Source: CAVRQM01 sp963723455 (GTDB lineage Bacteria > Pseudomonadota > Alphaproteobacteria > Acetobacterales > Acetobacteraceae). From it: 64,000 nt of DNA. The notes under the pieces are model-generated. The model searched no databases, was not told where the DNA came from, and was given only the letters and a program-made list of their open reading frames with translations. This document shows positions 32,934-44,090 of this stretch, piece after piece. Positions within the stretch are counted from its first letter, which is position 1. Every line of letters starts with the position of its first letter. The translations under genes and the position numbers were made by a program. The stretch lies in the NCBI GenBank assembly GCA_963723455.1, contig CAVRQM010000001.1:1736001-1800000 (forward strand), written 5' to 3'.

Positions 32934-33494
32934 ATGAGCGCCACCACCGAACAGGACATTGCCTGGAACCGCCAGCACCTGCCGCCCGGGCCGGAGCAGG
33001 AAGCGGTTGTCAAGGGCATCACCGGCGCGATCGAGGACAAGGGGTTCGTCGTCGCCAATGTGGACAAGTTGGTGAACTGGGCGCGCACCGGCAGCCTGTG
33101 GCCGATGACCTTCGGCCTGGCCTGCTGCGCCGTGGAGATGATCCACGCCTACATGCCGCGCTACGATCTCGACCGGCTCGGCGTGATCCCGCGCGCCTCG
33201 CCGCGCCAGAGCGACGTGATGATCGTCGCCGGCACGCTGACCAACAAGATGGCTCCCGCCTTGCGCAAGGTGTACGATCAGATGCCGGAGCCGCGCTGGG
33301 TCATCAGCATGGGCAGCTGCGCCAATGGCGGCGGCTACTATCATTATTCGTATTCGGTGGTGCGCGGCTGCGACCGCGTGGTGCCGGTGGACATCTACGT
33401 GCCGGGCTGCCCGCCGACAGCCGAGGCGCTGGTGTACGGCATCATGCAGTTGCAGAAGAAGATCCGGCGGACCGGGAGCATCCTGCGTGGCTGA
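32934..33494 (+). CDS. nuoB: NADH-quinone oxidoreductase subunit B
   Basis: A 186-aa subunit that carries iron-sulfur cluster N2, the final electron donor to quinone. Cysteine ligands are seen in FGLACCAVEMIH (tandem Cys), SMGSCANGGGYYHYSYSV and VDIYVPGCPPTAEALVYG. Starts MSATTEQDIAWNRQHLPPG. Its stop overlaps the GTG start of nuoC. Confidence 0.97.
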   Translation: MSATTEQDIAWNRQHLPPGPEQEAVVKGITGAIEDKGFVVANVDKLVNWARTGSLWPMTFGLACCAVEMIHAYMPRYDLDRLGVIPRASPRQSDVMIVAGTLTNKMAPALRKVYDQMPEPRWVISMGSCANGGGYYHYSYSVVRGCDRVVPVDIYVPGCPPTAEALVYGIMQLQKKIRRTGSILRG

Positions 33495-34155
33495 TCCCGA
33501 CGCGCTCGCCGCCGAGGTCGCATCGCTGCTGGGCGTGCTGTCCTGCGGCGTCGAAAAGGGCGAGGTCGTCGCCCATGCCCGCGCCGATGCGATCGTCGAG
33601 CTGGCGACGGCGCTGCGCGACGATCGCCGCTTCGCCTGCGAACAGTTGATGGACCTGTGCGGCGTGGACTGGCCGGAGCGCAACCCCGACCGTTTCGACG
33701 TGGTCTATAACCTGCTGTCGGTCAGCCTGAACCAGCGCGTGCGCGTGATCGTGACCACCGACGTCGATACGCCGGTCCCGTCCGTCGTCGGCGTCTGGCC
33801 GGTGGCGACGTGGTGGGAGCGCGAGGCCTGGGATCTGTTCGGCATCGTATTCTCCGGCCAGCCCGACCTGCGCCGCATCCTGACCGATTACGGGTTCGAG
33901 GGGCATCCGTTCCGCAAGGACTTCCCGCTCACCGGGTATGTGGAGGTGCGCTATGACGAGGAGCGCAAGCAGGTGATCTACGAACCGGTCAGCCTGACGC
34001 AGGAGTTCCGCAGCTTCGACTTCCTCTCGCCGTGGGAAGCGATGACCACGCTGCCCGGCGATGAGAAGGCGCACGAGACTCGCGCCGAGGGCAAGCTCGG
34101 CGCCGCCGCCAATGCCGCAACCCCGGCGGCCGCGAAATCGGGAGCGGCGACATGA
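33487..34155 (+). CDS. nuoC: NADH-quinone oxidoreductase subunit C
   Basis: A 222-aa peripheral-arm subunit. GTG 33487 overlaps the nuoB end by 8 bp and is the only start that gives the usual N-terminus (ADPDALAAEVASLLG). Motifs: CEQLMDLCGVDWPER, FDVVYNLLSVSLNQRVRV, WWEREAWDLFGIVFSGQPDL, RRILTDYGFEGHPFRKDFPL. The Ala-rich C-terminal tail (EGKLGAAANAATPAAAKSG) is a lineage-specific extension. Stop overlaps nuoD (ATGA). Confidence 0.96.
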   Translation: MADPDALAAEVASLLGVLSCGVEKGEVVAHARADAIVELATALRDDRRFACEQLMDLCGVDWPERNPDRFDVVYNLLSVSLNQRVRVIVTTDVDTPVPSVVGVWPVATWWEREAWDLFGIVFSGQPDLRRILTDYGFEGHPFRKDFPLTGYVEVRYDEERKQVIYEPVSLTQEFRSFDFLSPWEAMTTLPGDEKAHETRAEGKLGAAANAATPAAAKSGAAT

Positions 34156-35366
34156 GCGCCACGGTCCTGCAGGAGCCGATCGAGCCGACCAAGCGGGTCG
34201 AGATCGACAGCCACGCCATCAATTTCGGCCCGCAGCATCCGGCCGCGCATGGCGTGCTGCGGCTGATCCTGGAAATGGACGGGGAGGTGGTCGAGCGCGC
34301 CGATCCGCATATCGGCCTGCTGCATCGCGGCACCGAGAAGCTGATCGAGCACAAGACCTATCTGCAGGCGGTGCCGTATTTCGACCGTCTGGACTACGTC
34401 AGCCCGATGTGCTGCGAGCATGTCTTCGCGCTGGCGACGGAGAAGCTGCTGGGCGTGACCGCGCCGGAGCGCGCGCAATGGATCCGCACGCTGTTCGCCG
34501 AGATTACCCGCATCCTGAACCATCTGCTGAATGTGACCTCGTATGCGCTCGATGTCGGCGCGCTGACCCCGAGCCTGTGGGGCTATGAGGAACGCGAGAA
34601 GCTGATGGAGTTCTACGACGCCGCCTCCGGCGCGCGGCTGCACGCCAACTACTTCCGCCCGGGCGGCGTATCGCGCGATCTGCCGGTCGGGCTGGAGGAT
34701 CGCATCGCCGCCTGGGCCGAGGGTTTCCCCAGGTTCGTCGATGACATGGAGGAGCTGCTCACCGGCAACCGGATCTGGAAGCAGCGCACCGTGGACATCG
34801 GCATCGTGCCGCCCGAGATGGCGCTGGCCTGGGGCTTCACCGGGCCTTGCCTGCGCGCATCCGGCGTGCCGTGGGACCTGCGGCGTTCGCAGCCGTATGA
34901 CAGATACGATCAGGTGACGTTCGACATTTCCGTGGGCCGCAACGGCGACTGCTACGATCGCTACCTGGTGCGCGTGGCCGAGATGCGCGAGAGCGTCAAG
35001 ATCATCAAGCAATGCCTGGCGCAGATGCGACCGGGTCCGATCAAGGTGCAGGACAACAAGATCTCGCCGCCGACGCGCGGGCAGATGAAGCGCTCGATGG
35101 AGGCGCTGATCCATCACTTTAAGCTGTTCACCGAGGGCTATCACGTGCCGGCCGGCGCTACCTACACCGCGGTCGAGGCGCCGAAGGGCGAGTTCGCGGT
35201 GTATCTGGTGGCCGACGGCACCAACCGGCCGTATCGCTGCAAAATCCGCCCGACCGGGTTCGCGCATCTGCAGGCGATGGAGGTGATGGCGAAGCGGCAC
35301 ATGCTGGCCGACGCGGTGGCGATCATCGGTTCGATCGACGTCGTGTTCGGCGAAATCGACAGGTAG
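34152..35366 (+). CDS. nuoD: NADH-quinone oxidoreductase subunit D
   Basis: A 404-aa 49-kDa-type subunit forming the quinone site with NuoB. Motifs: NFGPQHPAAHGVLRLILEMD, HIGLLHRGTEKLIE, YFDRLDYVSPMCCEH, RILNHLLNVTSYALDVGALT, RPGGVSRDLP, YRCKIRPTGFAHLQAME and ending GSIDVVFGEIDR. The conserved quinone-site His and Tyr (HGVLRL; PYFDRLDYVS) are present. Confidence 0.97.
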   Translation: MSATVLQEPIEPTKRVEIDSHAINFGPQHPAAHGVLRLILEMDGEVVERADPHIGLLHRGTEKLIEHKTYLQAVPYFDRLDYVSPMCCEHVFALATEKLLGVTAPERAQWIRTLFAEITRILNHLLNVTSYALDVGALTPSLWGYEEREKLMEFYDAASGARLHANYFRPGGVSRDLPVGLEDRIAAWAEGFPRFVDDMEELLTGNRIWKQRTVDIGIVPPEMALAWGFTGPCLRASGVPWDLRRSQPYDRYDQVTFDISVGRNGDCYDRYLVRVAEMRESVKIIKQCLAQMRPGPIKVQDNKISPPTRGQMKRSMEALIHHFKLFTEGYHVPAGATYTAVEAPKGEFAVYLVADGTNRPYRCKIRPTGFAHLQAMEVMAKRHMLADAVAIIGSIDVVFGEIDR

Positions 35367-35373
35367 AGCGGCG

Positions 35374-36051
35374 ATGGCGATTGCAGCAGGCGCACGGGGA
35401 TCCGACGACATCGGCGACGGCTCGACCGGGCAGGAGGTCGCGCAGCCGGCGCATTTCGCGCTGGACGAGGCGAGCGAGCGCGAAGCCGCTCGGCTGGTGG
35501 CGAAATATCCGCCGGGGCGGCAGGCGAGTGCGGTGATCGCGCTGCTGTATGTGGCGCAGGACCAGATGCGGCGGCAGACCGGCAGCGGCTGGATCCCGCG
35601 CGTGGCGATGGACGCGGTGGCGGCGCGGCTGGCGATGCCGCCGATCCGGGTGTACGAGATCGCCACGTTCTACACGATGTTCAACACCTCTCCGGTAGGC
35701 TCATACCATCTGCAGGTCTGCACCACGACGCCGTGCTGGCTGCGCGGATCCGACGAGGTGGTGGCCGCGTGCCGGCGCGTGACCGGCATCGCCGGCTGGC
35801 ACGAGACCAGCGCCGACGGGCTGTTCACCATGACGGAGGTCGAATGTCTCGGCGCCTGCGTCAACGCGCCGATTCTGCAGATCAACGACGATTTCTATGA
35901 GGACATGGACGGCGAGATTGCCGAGCGCCTGCTGGCTGGAATCAAGCGCGGCGAGGCGCTGCCGCAGCCAGGCTCGATGATCGGCCGCCAGACATCCGCG
36001 CCGGTTGGCGGGCCGATCACGCTGACGGCGTCGCCTGACCACGCTGACTGA
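35374..36051 (+). CDS. nuoE: NADH-quinone oxidoreductase subunit E
   Basis: A 225-aa thioredoxin-like [2Fe-2S] subunit (cluster N1a). Ligands lie in VCTTTPCWLRG (about residue 115) and VECLGACVNAPILQIND (about 158). Core KYPPGRQASAVIALLYVAQD and PIRVYEIATFYTMFNTSPVG. An additional N-terminal stretch of about 30 residues precedes the core. Seven bases after nuoD. Confidence 0.96.
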   Translation: MAIAAGARGSDDIGDGSTGQEVAQPAHFALDEASEREAARLVAKYPPGRQASAVIALLYVAQDQMRRQTGSGWIPRVAMDAVAARLAMPPIRVYEIATFYTMFNTSPVGSYHLQVCTTTPCWLRGSDEVVAACRRVTGIAGWHETSADGLFTMTEVECLGACVNAPILQINDDFYEDMDGEIAERLLAGIKRGEALPQPGSMIGRQTSAPVGGPITLTASPDHAD

Positions 36052-36089
36052 ATACGCTGGCTGAACACGATCGGGGCGGAGTGGGCGGA

Positions 36090-37391
<1,302 letters not shown>

Positions 37392-37398
37392 CGCGCGC

Positions 37399-39453
37399 AT
37401 GACCAGGCTCACCATCGACGGCGTCGAGGTCGAGGTTCCCGCCGGCTCGGCGCTGATCCAGGCCTGCGAGCTGGCCGGGCGGGAGGTGCCGCGGTTCTGC
37501 TATCACGAGCGCCTGTCCATCGCCGGCAATTGCCGCATGTGCCTCGTGGAGGTGGAGAAGGCGCCGAAGCCGGTCGCCTCCTGCGGCTATCCGGTGGCCG
37601 ACGGGATGGTGGTGCACACCGACAGTCCGATGGTGCGTCAGGCGCGGCGCGGGGTGATGGAGTTCCTGCTCATCAACCATCCGCTGGACTGCCCGATCTG
37701 CGACCAGGGCGGCGAGTGCGACCTGCAGGATCAAGCGATGGGCTACGGGCGCGACCATTCGCGCTACCACGAGAACAAGCGCGTGGTGAAGGACAAGTAT
37801 CTAGGCCCGATCGTCAAGACGATCATGACCCGCTGCATCCAATGCACGCGCTGCATCCGCTTCGCGACCGAGATCGCCGGCGTGCCGGAACTCGGCGCGG
37901 TGGCGCGCGGCGAGAACATGGAGGTCACCAACTACGTCGAGCGCGCGCTGAGCAGCGAGCTGTCCGGCTGCCTGGTGGACATCTGCCCGGTGGGGGCGCT
38001 GACATCGAAGCCGTACGCGTACATCGCCCGGCCGTGGGAGCTGCGCAAGACCGACAGCATCGACGTGATGGACGCAGTGGGCAGCAACATCCGCGTCGAT
38101 AGCCGCGGGCCGGAGGTGCTGCGCATCCTGCCGCGACTGAACGAGGACATCAACGAGGAGTGGCTGGCCGACAAGTCGCGTCACGCCATCGACGGGCTGA
38201 TCCGCCGGCGGCTGGACAGCTGCTGGGTGCGCCGCGACGGCCGCCTGCATCGCGCGAGCTGGGACGAGGCGTTCGCCGCGATCGCCGCGCGCGTGCGCGG
38301 GCTGCCCGGCGAGCGGATCGGCGCCGTTGTCGGCAACCAGGCGGACGCCGAAAGCATCTTCGCGCTGCGCGAGATGATGGCCGCACTCGGCTCGGCGAAC
38401 CTGGACTGCCGCCAGGACGCGGCGCAGTACGCGACCGGGCGACGCGACTTCTATCTGTTCAACACCACGATTGCCGGGATCGAGGACGCGGACGCGCTGC
38501 TGCTGATCGGCGCCAACCCGCGGCACGAGGCGCCGATCCTGAATGCGCGCATCCGCAAGCGCTGGCTGCAGGGCGGCTTTCCGATCGGCCTGATCGGGCC
38601 GGCCGCCGAGCTGACCTATGGCTACGAGCATCTGGGCGACGGGCCGGCGGCGCTGCGGGCGCTGTTGGAGTCCACGGAGCCGCTCGGCCCAGCCAAGCGA
38701 CCGATGCTGGTCCTTGGCCACGCGGCGCTGGCGCGGCCGGACGGGGACGCGGTCTTGGCGGCGGCGTGGCGGCTGGCGGCGGCGCGCGGGATGCTGACGC
38801 CGGAGTGGCACGGCTTCAACGTGCTGCACACCGCGGCGTCGAGGGTGGCGGCACTCGATCTGGGCTTCCTGCCCGGCGCGGGCGGCAAGGCGCTGTCCGG
38901 GATGCTGGGCGGCGGCGTCGCGGCGCTGTGGCTGCTGGCGGCCGACGAGTTCGATACCTCACGCATCGCCGCCGAGACGTTCGTGGTCTATCAGGGCCAT
39001 CACGGCGACCGCGGGGCGGCGCGCGCCGATGTGATCCTGCCGGGGGCGGCCTATACCGAGAAGAACGGGACCTACGTGAACACCGAGGGCCGGGTGCAGC
39101 GCGGCCTGATGGCGGTGCGGCCGCCGGGCGAGGCGCGCGAGGACTGGGCGATCCTGCGCGCAGCCAGCGCCGCGCTGGGCAAGACCCTGCCGTTCGACAG
39201 CCTGGAGCAGGTTCGCGCCGGGCTGGAGCGCGCCAACCCGGTGTTCGCCACCGTGGGCGTGCTGCCCCGCTTCGGCTGCGCGGACCGCGCCGGGCCGGCC
39301 GGCGAGGGCGCGCTGGACGGGCCGGCGTTCCGGCCGTGGTTCGACACGTACTACCAGACCGACCCGATCAGCCGCGCCAGCCCGACGATGGCGGCCTGCG
39401 TCGCCGAGATCGTGCAGGCGCCCGCGGCACCCCTGCCGATCGCGGCGGAATAG
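37399..39453 (+). CDS. nuoG: NADH-quinone oxidoreductase subunit G
   Basis: A 684-aa iron-sulfur subunit. N-terminal [2Fe-2S] domain: FCYHERLSIAGNCRMCLVEV. His/Cys-ligated cluster: HPLDCPICDQGGECDLQDQA. [4Fe-4S] motif: RCIQCTRCIRF and CLVDICPVGAL. Then a molybdopterin-oxidoreductase-like fold without cofactor (DALLLIGANPRHEAPILNAR, VILPGAAYTEKNGTYVNTEG). Length is typical of alphaproteobacteria. Three bases before nuoH. Confidence 0.97.
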   Translation: MTRLTIDGVEVEVPAGSALIQACELAGREVPRFCYHERLSIAGNCRMCLVEVEKAPKPVASCGYPVADGMVVHTDSPMVRQARRGVMEFLLINHPLDCPICDQGGECDLQDQAMGYGRDHSRYHENKRVVKDKYLGPIVKTIMTRCIQCTRCIRFATEIAGVPELGAVARGENMEVTNYVERALSSELSGCLVDICPVGALTSKPYAYIARPWELRKTDSIDVMDAVGSNIRVDSRGPEVLRILPRLNEDINEEWLADKSRHAIDGLIRRRLDSCWVRRDGRLHRASWDEAFAAIAARVRGLPGERIGAVVGNQADAESIFALREMMAALGSANLDCRQDAAQYATGRRDFYLFNTTIAGIEDADALLLIGANPRHEAPILNARIRKRWLQGGFPIGLIGPAAELTYGYEHLGDGPAALRALLESTEPLGPAKRPMLVLGHAALARPDGDAVLAAAWRLAAARGMLTPEWHGFNVLHTAASRVAALDLGFLPGAGGKALSGMLGGGVAALWLLAADEFDTSRIAAETFVVYQGHHGDRGAARADVILPGAAYTEKNGTYVNTEGRVQRGLMAVRPPGEAREDWAILRAASAALGKTLPFDSLEQVRAGLERANPVFATVGVLPRFGCADRAGPAGEGALDGPAFRPWFDTYYQTDPISRASPTMAACVAEIVQAPAAPLPIAAE

Positions 39454-39456
39454 GCG

Positions 39457-40449
39457 ATGCGCGATCTCCTGCTGTTCCTGCTGACCGTGGGCAAGACGCT
39501 GGCCATCCTGGTGCCGGTGATGATCCTGATGGCCTATCTGACATTGGCCGAGCGGCGCGTGCTGGCGGCGATCCAGCTGCGCAAGGGTCCCAACGTGGTC
39601 GGGCCGTTCGGCCTGTGGCAGCCCTTCGCCGACGCCATCAAGATGATCATGAAGGAGACGGTGATCCCGGAGGGGGCCAACCGCTATCTGTTCCTGATGG
39701 CGCCGATGCTGACCTTCGGCCTGGCGGCGATCGCCTGGGCGGTGATCCCGGTGCAGAACGGCTGGGCGGTGGCGAACATCAACGTGGGCGTGCTGTACCT
39801 GTTCGCGATCAGCAGTCTGGGCGTGTACGGCATCATCATCGCCGGCTGGGCCAGCAACAGCAAATACGCCTTCCTCGGCGCGATGCGCTCGGCGGCGCAG
39901 ATGGTGTCCTACGAGGTCTCGATCGGCTTCGTGATCGTGACGGTCCTGCTGTGCGTCGGCAGCCTGAACCTGAACGACATCGTGCTGGCGCAGCGCCATA
40001 TCTGGTTCTGCATACCGCTGCTGCCGATGTTCGTGATCTTCTTCATCTCCGCATTGGCCGAGACCAATCGCGCGCCGTTCGACCTGCCGGAAGGCGAGAG
40101 CGAGATCGTTGCCGGGTTCTTCGTGGAATATGGCGCGATGGCGTTCGCGCTGTTCTTCCTCGGCGAATACATGAACATGATCCTGATGTCGGCGATGACC
40201 ACGATCCTGTTCCTGGGCGGCTGGCTGGGGCCGTTCGGATTGCTGCCGGCGCTGGGGCCGCTCTGGTTCCTGCTGAAGGTCGCGTTCTGCCTGTTCGTGT
40301 TCATCTGGGTGCGCGGCACCTTCCCGCGCTTCCGCTACGACCAGCTGATGCGGCTGGGGTGGAAGGTGTTTCTGCCGGGCTCGCTCGCCTATCTCGTGAT
40401 CGTCGCCGGCGTGCTGCTGGCGATGGGCTGGCTGCCGAGGATTGCGTGA
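39457..40449 (+). CDS. nuoH: NADH-quinone oxidoreductase subunit H
   Basis: A 330-aa membrane subunit joining the two arms of complex I and part of the quinone chamber; eight helices. Motifs: AYLTLAERRVLAAIQLRKGP, NVVGPFGLWQPFADAIKMI, ISALAETNRAPFDLPEGESE and RYDQLMRLGWKVFLPGSL. No lesions. Confidence 0.97.
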   Translation: MRDLLLFLLTVGKTLAILVPVMILMAYLTLAERRVLAAIQLRKGPNVVGPFGLWQPFADAIKMIMKETVIPEGANRYLFLMAPMLTFGLAAIAWAVIPVQNGWAVANINVGVLYLFAISSLGVYGIIIAGWASNSKYAFLGAMRSAAQMVSYEVSIGFVIVTVLLCVGSLNLNDIVLAQRHIWFCIPLLPMFVIFFISALAETNRAPFDLPEGESEIVAGFFVEYGAMAFALFFLGEYMNMILMSAMTTILFLGGWLGPFGLLPALGPLWFLLKVAFCLFVFIWVRGTFPRFRYDQLMRLGWKVFLPGSLAYLVIVAGVLLAMGWLPRIA

Positions 40450-40503
40450 CTTGATACGGCGGGGTCCGCGGTCTAAGCCGCCCGTGCAACTGGAGCGCGG
40501 CTG

Positions 40504-40992
40504 ATGACATTCCTCGATCGCACCGCGCGCAGCCTGCTGCTGCGCGAGCTGCTCGGCGGCATGGCGCTGACCTTCCGCTACATCTTCAAGCCGAAGGTGA
40601 CGCTGAACTACCCGTACGAGAAGAACCCGCTCAGCCCGCGCTTCAAGGGCGAGCACGCGCTGCGCCGCTACCCGAACGGCGAGGAGCGCTGCATCGCCTG
40701 CAAGCTGTGCGAGGCGGTATGCCCGGCGCTGGCCATCACCATCGAGGCCGAGCCCCGCGCCGACGGCAGCCGGCGCACGACCCGGTACGACATCGACATG
40801 ACGAAGTGCATCTACTGCGGGCTGTGCGAGGAATCCTGTCCGGTGGATGCGATCGTCGAGGGGCCGAACCTGGAATTCTCGACCGAGACGCGCGAGGAGT
40901 TACTGTACGACAAGGGCAAGCTGCTGGCCAACGGCGACCGCTGGGAGCCGGAACTGGCGCGGCGGCTGGAGCTGGATGCGCCGTATCGATGA
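40504..40992 (+). CDS. nuoI: NADH-quinone oxidoreductase subunit I
   Basis: A 162-aa subunit with two [4Fe-4S] clusters (N6a/N6b). Motifs CIACKLCEAVCPALAITIEA and CIYCGLCEESCPVDAIVEGP. The N-terminal amphipathic helix contacts the membrane arm. A 54-bp gap after nuoH. Confidence 0.97.
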   Translation: MTFLDRTARSLLLRELLGGMALTFRYIFKPKVTLNYPYEKNPLSPRFKGEHALRRYPNGEERCIACKLCEAVCPALAITIEAEPRADGSRRTTRYDIDMTKCIYCGLCEESCPVDAIVEGPNLEFSTETREELLYDKGKLLANGDRWEPELARRLELDAPYR

Positions 40993-41035
40993 GCAAGGTT
41001 CTCGCCGTTCCATGCGCGGCCGCCGGAATGCAGCC

Positions 41036-41758
41036 ATGATCGCGGACATCGCCTTCTATGTGTTCGCCTTCATCCTGCTGGCCTCGGCCGCGATGGTGGT
41101 GACCGCGCGCAATCCGGTGCACTCGGTGCTGTTCCTGATCCTGGCGTTCTTCAACGCCGCCGGGCTGTTCCTGCTGGCCGGGGCCGAGTTCCTGGCGATG
41201 ATCCTGGTCATCGTCTATGTCGGCGCGGTCGCGGTGCTGTTCCTGTTCGTGGTGATGATGCTGGACATCAACTTCGCCGAGCTGCGCGAAGGCTTCCAGC
41301 GCTACCTGCCGGTCGGCGCGACGGTGGGCGTGGCGCTGCTGGTCGAACTGGGCCTGGTGCTGGGCGGCTGGCATTTCGCGCCGCAGGCGGCGACGCTGCG
41401 CCTCGCGCCGCGGATGGACGGGCTGCAGAACACCGCGCAGCTCGGCCAGATGATCTACACGCAGTACGTGTTCCTGTTCCAGTCGGCCGGGGTGATCCTG
41501 CTGATCGCGATGATCGGCGCGATCGTGCTGACCTTGCGTGAGCCGGGCGAGCGGCCGCTGGCGGCATCGCGACGGCAGAGCATCACCCGGCAGATCGCCC
41601 GCACGCCGGCCGACACGCTGGCGATGGTGCGCGCGCCGCTGGGCGAGGGCGTCGGCGTGGGCGTCATGGCGATCTATCGGCCGATCGTTCAGGAGGATGC
41701 GGCCGTGGCCGAGGCGGCAGCGACCCAGGCGGACAGCCATCACGGGGCGGGGCATTAG
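41036..41758 (+). CDS. nuoJ: NADH-quinone oxidoreductase subunit J
   Basis: A 240-aa membrane subunit with five helices. ATG 41036 begins MIADIAFYVFAFILLASAAM. The third-helix pi-bulge motif is in ILVIVYVGAVAVLFLFVVMM. The C-terminal 50 residues are a soluble, His/Ala-rich extension (EAAATQADSHHGAGH) longer than in E. coli. Two bases before nuoK. Confidence 0.95.
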   Translation: MIADIAFYVFAFILLASAAMVVTARNPVHSVLFLILAFFNAAGLFLLAGAEFLAMILVIVYVGAVAVLFLFVVMMLDINFAELREGFQRYLPVGATVGVALLVELGLVLGGWHFAPQAATLRLAPRMDGLQNTAQLGQMIYTQYVFLFQSAGVILLIAMIGAIVLTLREPGERPLAASRRQSITRQIARTPADTLAMVRAPLGEGVGVGVMAIYRPIVQEDAAVAEAAATQADSHHGAGH

Positions 41759-41760
41759 CG

Positions 41761-42069
41761 ATGCAGGTGGGGCTCGGCCACTATCTGACGGTCAGCGCGA
41801 TCCTGCTGGTGCTGGGCATTTTCGGGATTTTCCTGAACCGCAAGAACGTCATCATCATCCTGATGTCGGTCGAGCTGATCCTGCTCGCGGTCAACATCAA
41901 CCTGGTCGCGTTCTCGGCGGCGCTCGACGACATGGTGGGGCAGATGTTCGCCATGTTCGTGCTGACCGTGGCCGCCGCGGAGGCGGCGATCGGCCTGGCT
42001 ATCGTCGTGATCTACTTCCGCAACCGCGGCTCGATCGAGGTCGAGGACGTCAACCTGATGAAGGGCTGA
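41761..42069 (+). CDS. nuoK: NADH-quinone oxidoreductase subunit K
   Basis: A 102-aa three-helix subunit. The proton-pathway glutamates are in MSVELILLAVNINLV and TVAAAEAAIGLAIVVIYFRN. Starts MQVGLGHYLTVSAILLVLG. Nine bases before nuoL. Confidence 0.97.
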   Translation: MQVGLGHYLTVSAILLVLGIFGIFLNRKNVIIILMSVELILLAVNINLVAFSAALDDMVGQMFAMFVLTVAAAEAAIGLAIVVIYFRNRGSIEVEDVNLMKG

Positions 42070-42078
42070 GCAACAGCG

Positions 42079-44022
42079 ATGCTGTACGCCGTCGCCGTCT
42101 TCGCCCCGCTGCTGGGCTCGATCGTCGCGCTGCTGCTGGGCCGCCAGATCGGCGACCGCGCGGCGCAGGCGGTCACCATCCTGCTGATGATCCTGGCCTC
42201 GGTCTGCGGCGTGTCGGCGTTCGTGGCGTTGGAGTATCAGGGCGCGGGCGCCGCGGCCAACGCCGGGACGGTGTCGCTCGGCACCTGGATGGACGCGGGC
42301 GCGTTCCATGTCACCTGGGCGCTGCGCTACGATGCGCTGTCGGCGGTGATGGTGGCGATGGTCACCTGCGTCGCGACCCTGATCCACATCTACAGCGTCG
42401 GCTACATGAGCCACGAGCACGGCACGTGGCGCTTCTTCAGCTATCTGTCGCTGTTCAGCTTCGCGATGCTGATGCTGGTGACCGCCGACAACCTGGTGCA
42501 GCTGTTCTTCGGCTGGGAGGGCGTGGGCCTCGCGTCGTATCTGCTGATCGGCTACTGGTACTACAAGAAATCGGCCAACGACGCGGCGATGAAGGCGTTC
42601 ATCGTCAACCGCGTCGGCGACCTGTTCTTCGCGGTCGGCATCGCGCTGGTGTTCTTCACCTTCGGCTCGATCCAGTTCTCGGACATCTTCGCCAACATCC
42701 AGTCGCACATGGACTACAGTTATCATGTGCTGGGCGGCACATGGCGGGCCTACGAGGTGATCGGGGTGCTGCTGTTCATCGGCGCGATGGGCAAGTCGGC
42801 GCAGATCGGGCTGCATGTCTGGCTGCCGGACGCGATGGAGGGGCCGACTCCGGTTTCGGCCCTGATCCACGCGGCGACGATGGTCACCGCCGGGGTGTTC
42901 CTGATGTCTCGCATGTCGCCACTGATGGACTATGCGCCGGGCGCGCTGTGGTTCGTGACGCTCATCGGCGGCACCACCGCGCTGTTCGCGGCGACCGTCG
43001 GCTGCGCGCAGTTCGACATCAAACGGGTGATCGCCTATTCCACCTGCTCGCAGCTCGGCTACATGTTCGTGGCCGCGGGCGTCGGCGCGTACCAGGCGTC
43101 GATGTTCCATCTGCTGACCCACGCCTTCTTCAAGGCGCTGCTGTTCCTGACCGCCGGCTCGGTGATCCATGCGGTGTCCGGCGAGCAGGACATGCGCAAG
43201 ATGGGCGGGCTGTGGCGGCTGATCCCGCTGACCTACGTCATGATGTGGATCGGCAACCTGGCGCTGAGCGGCGTGTTCCCGTTCGCCGGCTATTTCAGCA
43301 AGGACGCGATCATCGAGGCGGCCTGGGCGTCGCACTCCGGCATTGGGCAGTACGGGTTCTGGTGCACGCTGATCGCCGCCCTGCTGACCGCGTTCTATTC
43401 CTGGCGGCTGCTGATCATGACCTTCCACGGCCGGCCGCGCGCCGACCGTCACGTGATGGAGCACGTCCACGAAAGCCCGCCGGTGATGACCGGGCCGCTG
43501 ATCGTGCTGGCGATCGGCGCGGTGTGCGCTGGCTTCCTGTTCCGTGAGCAATTGATCGGCGCGGATTGGAAAACGTTCTGGGGCAACTCGATCCAGGTGG
43601 CGCAGACCAACTCGGTGCTGGGCGCAATCGAGAAGGTGCCGCTGTGGGTGCATTTCGCGCCGACCGTGGTGGGCCTGCTGGGCATCGCCATCGCCTACTG
43701 GTTCTACATGATCTCGCCGGCGCTGCCGGCGCGGCTGGCCGCGGCCTTCCCCGCCGGCTACCGGTTCGTGCTGAACAAGTGGTATTTCGACGAGCTGTAC
43801 AACGCGGTCTTCGTGCAGCCGTATCGGGTGCTCTCGCGCCAGCTCTGGACGGTGGGCGACGCGACCATCATCGACGGCATCCCGAACGGCGTCGCCGCCC
43901 TGACCGCCGGCGGCTCGGCGCAGGTGGTGAAGATCCAGACCGGGTCGATCGCGGTGTACGCGTTCGTCATGCTGATCGGGCTGGTCGCGCTGGTCGGCAT
44001 CTTCCTGCTGTTCCTGCGGTGA
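42079..44022 (+). CDS. nuoL: NADH-quinone oxidoreductase subunit L
   Basis: A 647-aa antiporter-like proton-pumping subunit with about 16 helices and a long lateral helix at the C-terminus. Motifs: FFGWEGVGLASYLLIGYWY (key Glu), MGKSAQIGLHVWLPDAMEGP (key Lys), PTPVSALIHAATMVTAGVFL and ALFLTAGSVIHAVSGEQDMR-like KALLFLTAGSVIHAVSGEQD. No lesions. Confidence 0.97.
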   Translation: MLYAVAVFAPLLGSIVALLLGRQIGDRAAQAVTILLMILASVCGVSAFVALEYQGAGAAANAGTVSLGTWMDAGAFHVTWALRYDALSAVMVAMVTCVATLIHIYSVGYMSHEHGTWRFFSYLSLFSFAMLMLVTADNLVQLFFGWEGVGLASYLLIGYWYYKKSANDAAMKAFIVNRVGDLFFAVGIALVFFTFGSIQFSDIFANIQSHMDYSYHVLGGTWRAYEVIGVLLFIGAMGKSAQIGLHVWLPDAMEGPTPVSALIHAATMVTAGVFLMSRMSPLMDYAPGALWFVTLIGGTTALFAATVGCAQFDIKRVIAYSTCSQLGYMFVAAGVGAYQASMFHLLTHAFFKALLFLTAGSVIHAVSGEQDMRKMGGLWRLIPLTYVMMWIGNLALSGVFPFAGYFSKDAIIEAAWASHSGIGQYGFWCTLIAALLTAFYSWRLLIMTFHGRPRADRHVMEHVHESPPVMTGPLIVLAIGAVCAGFLFREQLIGADWKTFWGNSIQVAQTNSVLGAIEKVPLWVHFAPTVVGLLGIAIAYWFYMISPALPARLAAAFPAGYRFVLNKWYFDELYNAVFVQPYRVLSRQLWTVGDATIIDGIPNGVAALTAGGSAQVVKIQTGSIAVYAFVMLIGLVALVGIFLLFLR

Positions 44023-44090
44023 TCCAGCCCATGCAAGCCCTCGCCATGCCTGATTCTGTACGGCGCAAGAACGATGCGGAGAGCGGGCAC

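Noticed and set aside
41538..43547. Long plus-strand frame across nuoJ, nuoK and nuoL
   Set aside because: A shifted-frame shadow of the nuo genes; the product is Arg/Gly-rich and lacks membrane helices, while the nuo frames match throughout.
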